A stretch of DNA of 64,000 bases, from NCBI GenBank assembly GCA_964654855.1, contig CAZZJS010000001.1:62001-126000 (forward strand), given 5' to 3'. The notes under the pieces were generated by a model. The model saw only the letters and a program-made list of their open reading frames with translations. It searched no databases and was not told the DNA's origin. Both the position numbers and the translations under genes were made by a program. This document shows positions 42,239 to 51,177 of this stretch, in pieces (the first letter of the stretch is position 1; every line of letters starts with the position of its first letter). The DNA comes from JALZUV01 sp964654855 (GTDB lineage: Bacteria; Pseudomonadota; Alphaproteobacteria; Rickettsiales; JALZUV01).

Positions 42239-43357
42239 ATGGTTTTTTATCTCGTTTTCGAGTATTATTCATGGGTGGAAAGCTATCAACATACCCCTAG
42301 TGCTGCGATGAATGATCATTCGCAAGGGCTTCCTGCTGCCTCGCTTTACGAAAGAAATAAACTTCGTATTTCTGCAGCGCTGAATCTTTTAGGGGATGTT
42401 GGATTACTTATTGAAGGCCGTACCCAAAAGAACCCATTAAAGCAGGCCGCTGGCTGGCTTTATACCATTGGAGCGATGAGCCTTACTGTTTTAGGTAGCG
42501 CGAACCCTAAGCAGCAACTGCAAGAATTGCGCGAACAAACAGCTCTTTTCTTGAACAAAGAAGCAACGAATAAAGATAGCTCGTTAGAATCGAGTAAAAT
42601 TGTCCAAAGTCGCGATACAGGGTTTATGGCAAATACAATGCGATTCTTAAAAAAGAATGCAGCAGATGTGACGCTCTTTTTCTATACCTTGGGTGCGGGT
42701 ACTATGCTTGCCAATGGAGTGAAAGGTTATAAGACGTTAAAAGCTTCAGGAGATAACTCTGAAAAAGGTTTAGCTAAGTTGGAGGAAGCAAAGGGAACTA
42801 TTGGCTATGGTATTTCTTCTTTATCGATTAAGGCTGCCTCACTTGCTTTGCGAGAAGATAAGCAAGTTGGGAAGTCTGAAGGTGTTGTGGGCTGGTTGAA
42901 GGAAAAGCCATTACGTTTATTTGGTTATGGTTCGTTGATTACAGAAAGTATGCTCGGTTGGAAAACTTACGGCCAGTGGAAACAAACAAAGGCTAAAGGA
43001 CAAACGGAAGAGGATAAAAAAGCATTCCGTTGGGCGACAGTTACTACCGGTAGCTATGCGCTTTCAGATGTCGTTATTGCCACGGCTAATAAAGATGCTG
43101 CGAGTGCCGTTGGTAAGATGGAGCAGCTTGAGCAGGAAAATCTAGAAGAAATGGTGGCAGAGACGATTGTGCATCAATCTGCCGAAGAACAAGACGCTCT
43201 CGCGACGAAAACGGCGCAGTTCCTTGAAACGCAAGGCGCAGTGAATGGCAATGCGCAAGAGTTACGCCAATCGATTATGCAGCGTGTAGAGAAAATGCAA
43301 AATAAAGCGTGGGTGGATCGTCAAGCGGAAGCACCCGCTATGGAATTACAGGTTTAA
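42239..43357 (+). CDS. Unknown multi-pass membrane protein, paralog of upstream gene
   Basis: 372 residues (ATG 42239; another ATG at 42308 gives 349). Membrane segments appear in the same order as in the upstream protein: LRISAALNLLGDVGLL, WLYTIGAMSLTVLG, VTLFFYTLGAGTMLA, GYGISSLSIKAASLAL, KPLRLFGYGSLITES and VTTGSYALSDVVIA. Motifs shared with the neighbour are PLRFLGL/PLRLFGY after a short aromatic run, and RIEKMEQSPWAKLE/RVEKMQNKAWVDRQ at the C-terminus. The upstream soluble domain is absent. Function unknown. Its stop shares TTAA with the convergent hutF stop. Confidence 0.6.
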   Translation: MVFYLVFEYYSWVESYQHTPSAAMNDHSQGLPAASLYERNKLRISAALNLLGDVGLLIEGRTQKNPLKQAAGWLYTIGAMSLTVLGSANPKQQLQELREQTALFLNKEATNKDSSLESSKIVQSRDTGFMANTMRFLKKNAADVTLFFYTLGAGTMLANGVKGYKTLKASGDNSEKGLAKLEEAKGTIGYGISSLSIKAASLALREDKQVGKSEGVVGWLKEKPLRLFGYGSLITESMLGWKTYGQWKQTKAKGQTEEDKKAFRWATVTTGSYALSDVVIATANKDAASAVGKMEQLEQENLEEMVAETIVHQSAEEQDALATKTAQFLETQGAVNGNAQELRQSIMQRVEKMQNKAWVDRQAEAPAMELQV

Positions 43358-44712
43358 TCTGTTAGATAGTCCATTGTTTTGGCAAATGCATTTCGGATAT
43401 TTTCTTTCGCGTGATGGTGGCCTTCTTTGACGGTTCGTTTTCCGCTGACCCATACATCTTTTACACAAGATTTATCTCCTGCAAAAACCCAGCTATTTAG
43501 CCAATCATCACCTGATTTACCCAACATAACCGGATGAGTTGCGTCGAGAGAGACGATATCACCATAATGGCCTATGCTAATGCTTCCCATCGATTGTTCA
43601 AGTGCTTGAGCACCGCCTTTAAGTGCGGAATCAAAGAGATTACGTCCGGTTGCCTGATTTGTTCCGGCTAAACGGTTTCGCCCTAAATCGCGTAACCGTT
43701 GGCTATATTCGTAAGAGCGAAGCTCTTCGGCTAAATCAATGCGAATATGGCTGTCGGAGCCTATACCCCAGCGGCCTTGATGTTCTTGAAAGGAAGTGCC
43801 TTTAAAAATGCCATCGCCTAAATTTGCTTCGGTAATGGGGCAAAGCCCAGCCACTGCATTACTTTGGGCGAGCAGTTTGACTTCTTCCTCATTCAAGTGC
43901 GTGGCATGCACAAGGCACCATCTTTTATTCACCTCGCAATGTTCGTAAAGCCATTCCACTGGCCGAGCACCCGACCATGCAATGCAATCTTCGACTTCTT
44001 TCACCTGTTCAGCGATATGAATATGGATGGGACCTTTCAGTGTAGCCTCTAGCACATAATTGAGCGTTTCGGGCGTAACGGCACGTAGTGAATGCGGCGC
44101 AATACCGACTTTATGTCGTGCATTGGGAAGAGCGTTACGGCAAATTTCAGCTAAGTTTAAGAAAGCATCAGGATCGTTATGGAAGCGTTTCTGCGCGGCT
44201 TGTGTTGGCGCGCCGCCAAAGCTGCTATTGGCGTAAAATACGGGAAGTAAGGTTTGCGCCATGCCGGTCTTCTCAGCGGCATTTATAACCTGCTGCGACA
44301 TCTCCGCGAGATTGTCATAGGCATTACCATCAGGTTGGTGATGTAGGTAATGGAATTCGCCAACGGCTGTAAAACCTGCTTCCAGCATTTCTACATAAAG
44401 CTGACTGGCTATCGCATGTAAATCTTGTGGACGTAGCTTCTCAACAAAGCGATACATCACCTCGCGCCAACTCCAAAAGCTATCGCTCTTATCGCTTCCA
44501 GCCCATTCACCTAAGCCAGCCATAGCACGTTGGAACGCATGGCTATGCAGGTTGGCCATACCGGCCACGGCAATCTTTCCATCCGTACCAGAGGAGGGTA
44601 TAGGGCTATCAGGGGTGATAGTGGTAATCATGCCAGTATCGTCTGTTTCTATCAGCACGTTTTGTGCCCAGCCCTCTGGCAATAAGGTATTCTCAAAAAA
44701 CAGTTGGTTCAT
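43354..44712 (-). CDS. hutF: Formimidoylglutamate deiminase
   Basis: 452 residues, amidohydrolase superfamily. Metal histidines appear in GMANLHSHAFQRAMAGL, then HIHIAEQ and GSDSH. FWSWREVMYR is characteristic of HutF. It converts N-formimidoyl-L-glutamate to N-formylglutamate and ammonia, the fourth step of the five-step histidine route, and feeds HutG. It is on the minus strand opposite the rest of the hut genes, its start at 44712 lying 28 bp from hutI's start, so promoters for both must overlap the genes. Its stop overlaps the orphan membrane gene stop by 4 nt. Confidence 0.93.
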   Translation of the reverse strand: MNQLFFENTLLPEGWAQNVLIETDDTGMITTITPDSPIPSSGTDGKIAVAGMANLHSHAFQRAMAGLGEWAGSDKSDSFWSWREVMYRFVEKLRPQDLHAIASQLYVEMLEAGFTAVGEFHYLHHQPDGNAYDNLAEMSQQVINAAEKTGMAQTLLPVFYANSSFGGAPTQAAQKRFHNDPDAFLNLAEICRNALPNARHKVGIAPHSLRAVTPETLNYVLEATLKGPIHIHIAEQVKEVEDCIAWSGARPVEWLYEHCEVNKRWCLVHATHLNEEEVKLLAQSNAVAGLCPITEANLGDGIFKGTSFQEHQGRWGIGSDSHIRIDLAEELRSYEYSQRLRDLGRNRLAGTNQATGRNLFDSALKGGAQALEQSMGSISIGHYGDIVSLDATHPVMLGKSGDDWLNSWVFAGDKSCVKDVWVSGKRTVKEGHHHAKENIRNAFAKTMDYLTD

Positions 44713-44740
44713 GATACGTATCTATATAGGTTATTGCGGT

Positions 44741-45952
44741 ATGAAACAGCCTGAATCTGTAGAAATTTTAATCACCGATGTAACGCTTGCTACGATGGTA
44801 GGTGATATTCCTTATGGACTGCTAGAGAACGCTGCGCTTGGCATTTCGGGTGATAAGATCGTATGGATAGGGAAAACGAATGACGCGCCAAAGGTGGCGC
44901 AAGTTGAGTCATATAAAGGTTGTTTAGTCACGCCTGCATTGATCGATTGCCATACGCATTTGGTTTATGGCGGTGATCGCGCCAAAGAATTTGAACTGCG
45001 ATTGCAGGGCGCCTCTTATGAAGAAATTGCGCGTGCAGGTGGTGGTATTCTTTCGACCGTGAAGCATACACGTGCGGCTACAGAAGAAGAACTTTTAGAG
45101 TCAACCTTAAGACGTTTAGATGATCTGATCGCCGAGGGTGTGGGCACGGTTGAGGTGAAATCTGGCTATGGATTAGAAATTGAAGCAGAATTGAAAATGC
45201 TGCGCGTGGCACGTCGGTTAGCGCAGGAGCGCGATATTCGTATCTCTACGACCTTCTTGGGCGCACATGCGGTGTCGCCGGAATTTGAAGGCCGCGCTGA
45301 TGATTATATTACCTATATTTGTGATGAGATGCTACCTGCTGCCCATGCGGAAGGGCTGGTCGATGCGGTGGATGGTTTCTGCGAAGGGATTGGCTTTTCA
45401 CCTACGCAGATAGAATGTGTTTTTGCCAAAGCGGCGGAGCTGGGCTTGCCAATAAAGCTTCATGCGGAACAGCTCTCTAATTTGCGCGGCGCTGTGATGG
45501 CGGCAGAGCAGGGCGCCCTTTCAGTCGATCATTTGGAATATCTTGCAGCTGCAGATGCTTCAATTTTAGCGCAGAATGATACGGTAGCAGTGCTGCTTCC
45601 TGGTGCGTTTTATTTCTTACGCGAAACGCAATTTCCGCCGATGGATGCTTTACGCAAAGCAGGTGTGAAAATGGCGATTGCGACTGATAGTAATCCTGGT
45701 TCTTCTCCGCTCACCTCTCTCTTATTAGCGATGAATATGGGGTGCACGCTCTTTCAGTTAACGCCGGAGGAAGCATTAGCGGGAACGACTAACCATGCCG
45801 CGAAGGCACTTGGATTGCACGATCAAATAGGCACAATTGAAGTAGGTAAAATTGCTGATTTAGCCATTTGGCAAGTAGAAGAGCCAGCAGAGCTGGGCTA
45901 TCATATCGGCAAAAATCCGTTGAAGAAACGTATTATAAGAGGGAAGCTATGA
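44741..45952 (+). CDS. hutI: Imidazolonepropionase
   Basis: 403 residues from the ATG at 44741. An alternative ATG at 44711 overlaps the hutF start and would add ten residues, so the choice is not certain. The amidohydrolase motif LIDCHTHLVYGGDRAKEFELR is followed by YEEIARAGGGILSTVKHTRAAT, characteristic of HutI. KLHAEQ, and DSNPGSSP near the C-terminus, complete the metal and substrate residues. It opens 4-imidazolone-5-propionate to formimidoylglutamate, step three of histidine breakdown. It overlaps hutH by 4 nt (ATGA). Confidence 0.93.
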   Translation: MKQPESVEILITDVTLATMVGDIPYGLLENAALGISGDKIVWIGKTNDAPKVAQVESYKGCLVTPALIDCHTHLVYGGDRAKEFELRLQGASYEEIARAGGGILSTVKHTRAATEEELLESTLRRLDDLIAEGVGTVEVKSGYGLEIEAELKMLRVARRLAQERDIRISTTFLGAHAVSPEFEGRADDYITYICDEMLPAAHAEGLVDAVDGFCEGIGFSPTQIECVFAKAAELGLPIKLHAEQLSNLRGAVMAAEQGALSVDHLEYLAAADASILAQNDTVAVLLPGAFYFLRETQFPPMDALRKAGVKMAIATDSNPGSSPLTSLLLAMNMGCTLFQLTPEEALAGTTNHAAKALGLHDQIGTIEVGKIADLAIWQVEEPAELGYHIGKNPLKKRIIRGKL

Positions 45953-47475
45953 CGCTGATTTTACAGTCTGGTTCAGTCACATTATCGCAATTAGAGGTAA
46001 TCTATCGTGAAGGCAGCGAGATTCGCTTAAATGAATCTTGCATTCCTGCCATTGAAGCTTCGGCGGCGCTGGTTGAAAAAGCTGCGCAGGGTGATGAGCC
46101 TGTCTATGGGGTTAATACGGGATTCGGTAAATTAGCCAATAAGCGTATCGCGCCAGAAGATACGGCGACCTTGCAGCGTAATCTTATCCTTTCGCATTGT
46201 TGCGGGGTGGGTGACCCGTTGGGAGACTCTGCTGTCCGTTTGATTATGGTGCTCAAGCTTATCTCGTTAGGTCGGGGAGTTTCTGGGGTGCGCTTGCAAA
46301 CGATCCGTCAATTAGAAGAAATGCTCAATAAAGGCGTGATACCGGTGATTCCTTCGCAAGGCTCAGTCGGTGCATCGGGCGATTTAGCGCCTCTTGCACA
46401 CATGACGGCGGTGATGATCGGTGCAGGCGAGGCACATTATCAAGGTAAGCGCATGGCCGGTGATCATGCACTTAAAGCCGCAGGATTAGAGCCTATTACC
46501 CTTGGTCCTAAGGAAGGGTTAGGCCTGATTAATGGTACGCAAACTTCAACGGCGCTGGCATTAATTGGTGTCTTTGATGCCTTCCATTTTGCGCAAAGCT
46601 CTTTAGTAACGGGAGCGCTTTCGACTGATGCTGCGATGGGGTCATCTGCTCCATTTAGGGCAGAGATTCATGCCGTGCGTGGCCATCAAGGGCAGCAAGA
46701 TGCCGCAGCCTTTTTGCGTGCGATTATGGATGGTTCCCAAATTCGCGAAAGCCATAGCGAAGATGATGAACGCGTGCAAGACCCTTACTGTATTCGCTGT
46801 CAGCCGCAAGTGGTGGGGGCCTGTATTGACCTGCTTCGCCAAGCGGCTAATACGTTAGAGATTGAAGCCAATGCGGCAACGGATAATCCACTTGTATTTG
46901 AAGATGGTTCGATTGTATCTGGTGGTAACTTCCATGCGGAGCCAGTGGCCTTTGCGGCAGATCAGATTGCGCTGGCCATTGCTGAACTTGGTTCTATCGC
47001 GCAGCGTCGCGTTGCGCTTATGGTCGATCCTACATTGAGTTATGGCTTGCCCGCTTTCCTTACGCCTGATCCGGGGGTGAATTCTGGCTATATGATTGCG
47101 GAGGTAACAACGGCGGCCTTGATGAGTGAGAATAAACAGAAAGCCTCGCCTTGTTCGGTTGATTCGACTCCCACTTCGGCGAATCAAGAGGATCATGTAT
47201 CGATGGCATGTCATGCGGCTTATCGCCTCATTAGCATGAATCAAAATCTCTCGCGTATTTTGGGAGTAGAACTGCTGACGGCGATTCAAGGAGTTGAATT
47301 TCGTGCACCGTTAAAAACGAGTGCTCATTTAAGCAAGGTCATCGATAAAGTGCGTAGTTCCATTACAAAACTGGAGCAAGATCGTTATATGGCGGATGAT
47401 TTGGAGCAGGCAGGTGAAATGGTTGCGAGCGGCGTACTGCTTGAGATGTTTGATGTTGAGATGCCATCTCTATGA
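45949..47475 (+). CDS. hutH: Histidine ammonia-lyase
   Basis: 508 residues from the ATG at 45949, 4 nt into the hutI end. The MIO cofactor tripeptide Ala142-Ser143-Gly144 lies in GSVGASGDLAPLAHM, matching the usual position. VYGVNTGFGKLA, GLGLINGTQTSTALAL and the QDPYCIRCQPQVVGA segment are family hallmarks. It deaminates histidine to urocanate, the entry step. Typical length is about 510, so the gene is full-length. It overlaps hutG by 4 nt. Confidence 0.96.
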   Translation: MTLILQSGSVTLSQLEVIYREGSEIRLNESCIPAIEASAALVEKAAQGDEPVYGVNTGFGKLANKRIAPEDTATLQRNLILSHCCGVGDPLGDSAVRLIMVLKLISLGRGVSGVRLQTIRQLEEMLNKGVIPVIPSQGSVGASGDLAPLAHMTAVMIGAGEAHYQGKRMAGDHALKAAGLEPITLGPKEGLGLINGTQTSTALALIGVFDAFHFAQSSLVTGALSTDAAMGSSAPFRAEIHAVRGHQGQQDAAAFLRAIMDGSQIRESHSEDDERVQDPYCIRCQPQVVGACIDLLRQAANTLEIEANAATDNPLVFEDGSIVSGGNFHAEPVAFAADQIALAIAELGSIAQRRVALMVDPTLSYGLPAFLTPDPGVNSGYMIAEVTTAALMSENKQKASPCSVDSTPTSANQEDHVSMACHAAYRLISMNQNLSRILGVELLTAIQGVEFRAPLKTSAHLSKVIDKVRSSITKLEQDRYMADDLEQAGEMVASGVLLEMFDVEMPSL

Positions 47476-48254
47476 AGCCAGTAGAAGTGATTGAGGGAAG
47501 CTCTTCTATCGTATTGGCGATGCCACATAGTGGCACTTGGCTGCCGGATGAAGAGGCGGATAAGCTTAACGAAACGGGTAAGCTTTTGGCCGACACAGAT
47601 TGGCATATTCCGAAGCTTTATGAAGGGCTTTTGTCAGAAGCGACTATCGTAAAAGCGAATTTTCACCGTTATGTGATTGACGCGAATCGTGACCCTGCGG
47701 GCAAAAGTCTTTATCCGGGGCAGAATACAACCAGCCTTTGTCCAACAACAGATTTTGAAGGAAAGCCGATTTGGAACGAAGGTGCAGAACCTGCGCAAGA
47801 GGAAATCACTAAGCGTATTGAGCAGTTTCATACGCCGTATCATCAAACGTTAAATGCCGCTTTACAGCGTGTGAAGAAACAGCATGGCTATGCCATTCTT
47901 TACGATTGTCATTCGATTCAGTCGCAATTGCCGTATTTGTTTGAAGGATTATTACCTGCTTTGAATATTGGTACAAATGATGGGCAGAGCTGTTCGCCGA
48001 TCTTGCAGCAGGTGGTGCATGATGTATGTGAGAGTTCGGAGTTTTCTACCGTTCTCAATGGGCGCTTTAAAGGCGGATGGACGACCCGTCATTATGGTCA
48101 ACCAGATCAGCGAATTCATGCGATTCAAATGGAAATAACGCAAGCCTCTTACATGCATGAAACGCTACCTTTTGATTATGCGCCAGACAAAGCACAGTAC
48201 TTGCACCCGGTGCTAAAAGAACTACTATCGCAACTCGCAAATACGCCCCTTTAG
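47472..48254 (+). CDS. hutG: N-formylglutamate deformylase
   Basis: 260 residues. The start overlaps the hutH stop by 4 nt. The N-terminal VLAMPHSGTWLPDE motif and VDANRDPxG-like YVIDANRDPAG region are characteristic of the N-formylglutamate amidohydrolase (HutG) family, as are YDCHSIQSQLPYLF and FKGGWTTRHYG. It splits N-formylglutamate into glutamate and formate, the last step of the five-step route. With HutF present the formate-releasing variant is complete; the formiminoglutamase variant is not needed. It stands 12 nt before hutU. Confidence 0.93.
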   Translation: MKPVEVIEGSSSIVLAMPHSGTWLPDEEADKLNETGKLLADTDWHIPKLYEGLLSEATIVKANFHRYVIDANRDPAGKSLYPGQNTTSLCPTTDFEGKPIWNEGAEPAQEEITKRIEQFHTPYHQTLNAALQRVKKQHGYAILYDCHSIQSQLPYLFEGLLPALNIGTNDGQSCSPILQQVVHDVCESSEFSTVLNGRFKGGWTTRHYGQPDQRIHAIQMEITQASYMHETLPFDYAPDKAQYLHPVLKELLSQLANTPL

Positions 48255-48266
48255 AAGGAATAAAAT

Positions 48267-49946
48267 ATGTCACAGGACGCTAGTCATTTACGCAAAAATC
48301 ATCGTGAAATTCGTGCGCCGCATGGCTCGCAGTTGAATACGAAAAGTTGGATGACGGAAGCACCGTTGCGTATGTTGATGAATAATCTTGACCCAGATGT
48401 GGCGGAGAATCCGGATGAGTTAGTGGTCTATGGTGGCATTGGTCGCGCTGCGCGCACATGGAATGACTTTGATGCGATTGTTGCCACCTTGAAGGAGCTG
48501 AATGAGGATCAAACATTGCTTGTGCAATCGGGTAAGCCAGTGGGCGTCTTTCAAACTCATAAAGATGCACCGCGTGTGCTGATAGCTAATTCTAATCTCG
48601 TGCCAGAATGGGCGAATTGGGATCATTTTAACGAGCTCGATAAAAAAGGCCTGATGATGTATGGGCAAATGACGGCTGGCTCGTGGATTTATATCGGCTC
48701 GCAAGGGATTGTGCAGGGCACTTATGAGACCTTTATGGAAGCGGGGCGTCAGCATTATGAGGGTGACCTAACAGGTAAGTGGATTCTCACGGGTGGTCTT
48801 GGCGGCATGGGTGGCGCGCAACCATTAGCAGCGGTGATGGCAGGTGCATGCTGCTTAGCGGTGGAATGTAACGAAGAGAGTATCGATTTTCGCTTACGCA
48901 CGCGCTATGTTGATGAGAAAGCCAAAACGCTCGATGAAGCATTAGATTTGATCGAAAAATGGACGGCAGCAGGTGAGGCGAAATCGGTTGCTCTGCTGGG
49001 CAATGCGGCGGATGTGTTTGCTGAGATTGCCAAACGCGAGATTCGTCCTGATATCGTAACGGATCAAACTTCGGCACATGATCCGGTGAATGGCTATTTG
49101 CCGCAAGGTTGGACGATGAGTCAGTGGAAAGAACAGCGTGCGAGCGATCCGAAGACAGTGGAGAAAGCAGCGCGTGCTTCCATGCGGGTACAAGTGGAGG
49201 CGATGCTAGAATTCTGGAATCGTGGTATTCCAACGCTGGATTACGGTAATAATATTCGCCAAGTAGCGAAGGATGAAGGGCTAGAAAACGCTTTTGATTT
49301 TCCGGGTTTTGTGCCTGCCTATGTGCGTCCACTCTTTTGTCAGGGTATTGGACCATTCCGTTGGGCAGCGCTTTCAGGCAATCCAGAAGATATTTACAAA
49401 ACTGATGCGAAGGTGAAAGAACTTCTGCCAGATAACAAGCATTTGCATAATTGGTTGGATATGGCACGCGAGCGTATTGCTTTCCAAGGTTTGCCGGCTC
49501 GTATCTGCTGGGTAGGCTTAGGTGATCGTCATCGCCTTGGCTTGGCCTTTAATGAGATGGTGGCTTCTGGTGAGCTTTCTGCACCTGTGGTGATTGGCCG
49601 TGACCATTTAGATTCTGGCTCAGTTGCTTCACCTAACCGCGAGACAGAGGCGATGAAAGATGGTTCCGATGCGGTTTCCGACTGGCCATTGCTGAATGCG
49701 CTACTTAATACGGCATCGGGTGCGACATGGGTATCGCTGCATCATGGCGGTGGTGTAGGTATGGGGTATTCTCAACATTCTGGCGTGGTAATTTGTGCCG
49801 ATGGCTCGGAAGATGCAGCCCGTCGTTTAGAACGAGTTTTATGGAATGACCCAGCCACGGGTGTGATGCGTCATGCCGATGCCGGTTACGACATCGCCCG
49901 CGATTGCGCGAAAGAAAAAAGCTTAAAACTGCCTGCAATTTTATAA
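48267..49946 (+). CDS. hutU: Urocanate hydratase
   Basis: 559 residues, normal length. HutU features are AQLNTKSWMTEAPLRML-type N-terminus, VVYGGIGRAARTW, the NAD loop GGLGGMGGAQPLA, EAxWKEQR-like SQWKEQRASDP and the C-terminal HHGGGVGMGYSQHSG with the conserved Cys/His region. It uses NAD as electrophile to hydrate urocanate to imidazolonepropionate, step two. It is the last hut gene and lies 10 nt before purT, so purT probably shares its transcript. Confidence 0.96.
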   Translation: MSQDASHLRKNHREIRAPHGSQLNTKSWMTEAPLRMLMNNLDPDVAENPDELVVYGGIGRAARTWNDFDAIVATLKELNEDQTLLVQSGKPVGVFQTHKDAPRVLIANSNLVPEWANWDHFNELDKKGLMMYGQMTAGSWIYIGSQGIVQGTYETFMEAGRQHYEGDLTGKWILTGGLGGMGGAQPLAAVMAGACCLAVECNEESIDFRLRTRYVDEKAKTLDEALDLIEKWTAAGEAKSVALLGNAADVFAEIAKREIRPDIVTDQTSAHDPVNGYLPQGWTMSQWKEQRASDPKTVEKAARASMRVQVEAMLEFWNRGIPTLDYGNNIRQVAKDEGLENAFDFPGFVPAYVRPLFCQGIGPFRWAALSGNPEDIYKTDAKVKELLPDNKHLHNWLDMARERIAFQGLPARICWVGLGDRHRLGLAFNEMVASGELSAPVVIGRDHLDSGSVASPNRETEAMKDGSDAVSDWPLLNALLNTASGATWVSLHHGGGVGMGYSQHSGVVICADGSEDAARRLERVLWNDPATGVMRHADAGYDIARDCAKEKSLKLPAIL

Positions 49947-49956
49947 GGAAAAATTT

Positions 49957-51138
49957 ATGGTTTCGATTGGTACACCGCTATCGCCAACGGCTAAAAAAGT
50001 GATGCTTTGTGGCTCGGGTGAGCTGGGTAAAGAAGTGGCGTTGGAGCTTCAAGCGATGGGGGTGGAAGTGATCGCGCTGGATCGCTACGAGAATGCACCT
50101 GCCATGCAAGTGGCACATCGTAGCCACGTGCTTTCTATGCTGGATGGCGCAGAGCTTCGCCGCATTATCGAACTCGAAAAACCAGATTTAATCGTACCAG
50201 AAATTGAAGCGATTGCGACCGATACGCTTGCGGAGTTAGAAGGTGAGGGCTATCAAGTGATTCCCACTGCGCGCGCCACGCAATTGACGATGAATCGCGA
50301 AGGAATTCGTCGTTTAGCGGCGGAAGAATTGGGGCTTAAAACCTCTCCCTATCAATTTGCGAGTGATGAAGCGGCGTTTAAAGCGGCGGTGGAGCAAGTG
50401 GGTATCCCTTGTGTTGTTAAGCCCGTTATGAGCTCATCCGGCAAAGGCCAAAGCGTTATCCGTGGTGAAGAAGATATTCAAAAAGCATGGGATGATGCAG
50501 CAGAAGGTGCGCGTGGTGGTGCGGGTACGGTTATCATCGAAGGGTTCGTTCCCTTTGATTATGAAATTACACTCCTGACCGTTCGCCATAAGGGTGGAAC
50601 CAGTTTTTGCGCGCCCATAGGTCATCGACAAGAAGAGGGCGATTATCGTGAAAGTTGGCAGCCACAGCCTATGTCACCGAAAGCATTAGAAGAAGCAGAG
50701 CGTATCGCAGGTGCTATCACTGCTGGCCTTGGCGGGCAGGGTGTGTTCGGTGTTGAACTTTTTGTGCATGGTGATGATGTCTATTTTAACGAAGTTTCGC
50801 CGCGCCCCCATGATACAGGGTTAGTCACGCTTATGTCGCAGAATCTATCGGAATTCGCATTGCATGTGCGGGCGATTTTAGATTTGCCGATTCCTGAAAT
50901 TCGTCAAATGGGAGCCTCTGCTTCCAGCGTGATTTTGGTTGAGGGAGAATCTCAACAGCTAAGCTTTAGCAATTTAGGTGAGGCGCTCAGTCAGACTAAT
51001 ACGATGCTGCGTTTATTCGGTAAACCAGAAGTTAAAGGCCGCCGTCGTATGGGCGTGGCCGTCGCGCAAGGTAAGACGATAGAAGAAGCGCGCGCCAAAG
51101 CGAATGCATGTGTAGAAGCGGTTGGCACCGAGCTGTAA
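49957..51138 (+). CDS. purT: Formate-dependent phosphoribosylglycinamide formyltransferase
   Basis: 393 residues, ATP-grasp family. VMLCGSGELGKEVALELQ opens the pre-ATP-grasp domain; VVKPVMSSSGKGQSVIR is the ATP lid, and FFGVELF-type VFGVELFVHGDDVYFNEVSPRPHDTG is the magnesium-binding end. KGRRRMGVAVAQG near the C-terminus is typical. It formylates GAR with free formate and ATP, an alternative to PurN in purine synthesis. The ribosome site AAGGAAAAA lies just before its ATG. Its location between hut and kyn operons, both of which release formate, suggests coupled formate use. Confidence 0.95.
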   Translation: MVSIGTPLSPTAKKVMLCGSGELGKEVALELQAMGVEVIALDRYENAPAMQVAHRSHVLSMLDGAELRRIIELEKPDLIVPEIEAIATDTLAELEGEGYQVIPTARATQLTMNREGIRRLAAEELGLKTSPYQFASDEAAFKAAVEQVGIPCVVKPVMSSSGKGQSVIRGEEDIQKAWDDAAEGARGGAGTVIIEGFVPFDYEITLLTVRHKGGTSFCAPIGHRQEEGDYRESWQPQPMSPKALEEAERIAGAITAGLGGQGVFGVELFVHGDDVYFNEVSPRPHDTGLVTLMSQNLSEFALHVRAILDLPIPEIRQMGASASSVILVEGESQQLSFSNLGEALSQTNTMLRLFGKPEVKGRRRMGVAVAQGKTIEEARAKANACVEAVGTEL

Positions 51139-51177
51139 TTGCGATAGTAATGAGCGCATTGTAAAGGCAGGAAAACG

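Noticed and set aside
46855..47289. 144-residue minus-strand frame within hutH
   Set aside because: Arg-rich antisense shadow of a well-conserved enzyme.
48787..49467. 226-residue minus-strand frame within hutU
   Set aside because: No family features, His/Pro/Ser-rich content typical of an antisense shadow, and hutU is full-length and conserved on the other strand.
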